Source of the DNA: Pseudomonadota bacterium
GTDB taxonomy: Bacteria > Pseudomonadota > Gammaproteobacteria > Xanthomonadales > Xanthomonadaceae
Length of the DNA: 6,100 bases
Direction: 5' to 3'
Assembly: GCA_023388955.1 (NCBI GenBank)
Contig: JAEWFH010000005.1
Location: 1 to 6,100, forward strand
The notes beneath the pieces were generated by a model. The model was not told where the DNA came from. It did not search any database and worked only from the letters and a program-made list of their open reading frames with translations. Positions within the stretch are counted from its first letter, which is position 1. Each line of letters opens with the position of its first letter. Both the position numbers and the translations under genes were made by a program. This document shows, piece by piece, positions 5,678 through 6,100 of the stretch.

Positions 5678-6100
5678 ATGCAGCAGAACGGCTACATGTC
5701 CGGCTTCGGCAACGAGTTCGCCACCGAAGCAATCGAAGGCACGCTGCCCGTCGGCCGCAACTCGCCGCAGAAGGTCGCCCACGGCCTCTACGCCGAGCAG
5801 CTGACCGGCACCGCCTTCACCGCGCCGCGCGGCAGTAACCGGCGCAGCTGGTTGTACCGGATCCGCCCGGCGGCGATGCACGGGCCATTCGAGCCGCTGC
5901 AGGTGGGGGATGGCCCGGCGCGCTTCCATAGCGACTTCGGCAGCGGGCCGGTCACCCCGGACCAGCTGCGCTGGGATCCGGCGCCGATGCCCGCCGACGG
6001 TGTACCCACCGACTTCGTCGACGGCCTGTTCACCATGGCCGGCAACGGCGGGCCGGAGGCGATGACCGGCATGGGCGTGCACGTGTACGCCGCCAACCGG
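5678..6100 (+). CDS. hmgA: Homogentisate 1,2-dioxygenase, N-terminal part (3' end outside window)
   Basis: This is the first 141 residues of the cytoplasmic Fe(II) enzyme that opens the ring of homogentisate to give maleylacetoacetate, the step after HppD. Recognisable family blocks are YMSGFGNEFATEA (6-18), GRNSPQ followed by GLYAEQLTGTAFTAPRG, NRRSWLYRIRP, LRWDP, PTDFVDGLFTMAGNGG, and the HVYAANR segment at the window edge. The iron ligands (two His, one Glu) lie in the C-terminal half and are not visible. The frame is open to base 6100. The ATG at 5678 is chosen with AGGTG (5666-5670) 7 bases upstream; an in-frame ATG at 5696 would remove the conserved N-terminal residues before SGFGNEF. 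The 171-base gap after hppD holds two hairpin repeats but no clear promoter, so co-transcription with hppD is likely. Loss of this enzyme generally leads to homogentisate build-up and brown pyomelanin. Confidence 0.96.
   Translation, partial: MQQNGYMSGFGNEFATEAIEGTLPVGRNSPQKVAHGLYAEQLTGTAFTAPRGSNRRSWLYRIRPAAMHGPFEPLQVGDGPARFHSDFGSGPVTPDQLRWDPAPMPADGVPTDFVDGLFTMAGNGGPEAMTGMGVHVYAANR

Overview
The window is GC-rich, densely coding DNA that looks like a gammaproteobacterium of the Xanthomonadaceae (Lysobacter, Luteimonas or Xanthomonas type). That placement is an inference from three things: codon use with almost every third position G or C, a tryptophan 2,3-dioxygenase closely resembling the Xanthomonas campestris enzyme, and intergenic hairpins of the CTCCCGC/GCGGGAG kind common in this family. 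I see no mobile element, tRNA, rRNA or CRISPR, and no region whose base composition looks foreign.

Layout, left to right: the 3' end of kynA (tryptophan 2,3-dioxygenase, +, 1-328); an AbgT-family transporter (+, 400-1977); a POT/PTR2-family proton-coupled peptide transporter (+, 2119-3714); a near-perfect two-way intrinsic terminator (3735-3764 plus flanks); a MarR-family regulator (-, 3809-4318), convergent with the peptide transporter; a compact divergent control region (about 4319-4376); hppD (4-hydroxyphenylpyruvate dioxygenase, +, 4421-5506); a 171-base gap holding two oppositely oriented copies of an intergenic hairpin repeat; and the 5' end of hmgA (homogentisate 1,2-dioxygenase, +, 5678 to the window edge).

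The common theme is uptake and ring cleavage of aromatic amino acids. KynA opens the indole ring of tryptophan. HppD and HmgA are consecutive steps of tyrosine/phenylalanine breakdown (4-hydroxyphenylpyruvate to homogentisate to maleylacetoacetate). The peptide transporter would supply amino acids as di- or tripeptides. AbgT proteins carry p-aminobenzoyl-glutamate or export antimetabolites, so that gene fits the theme less directly.

The most informative non-coding signal is the marR-hppD intergenic region. A 22-base inverted repeat (TATGGTTTCA-GG-TGAAACTATA, one mismatch) fills the spacer of a sigma70-like promoter pointing at hppD and also overlaps the -10 of a promoter pointing at marR. The simplest reading is that the MarR protein represses both its own gene and hppD, with an aromatic ligand releasing it. 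I found no clearly undescribed system here. The window is a conserved catabolic locus with a well-resolved regulatory switch and an intergenic repeat pair as its points of interest.
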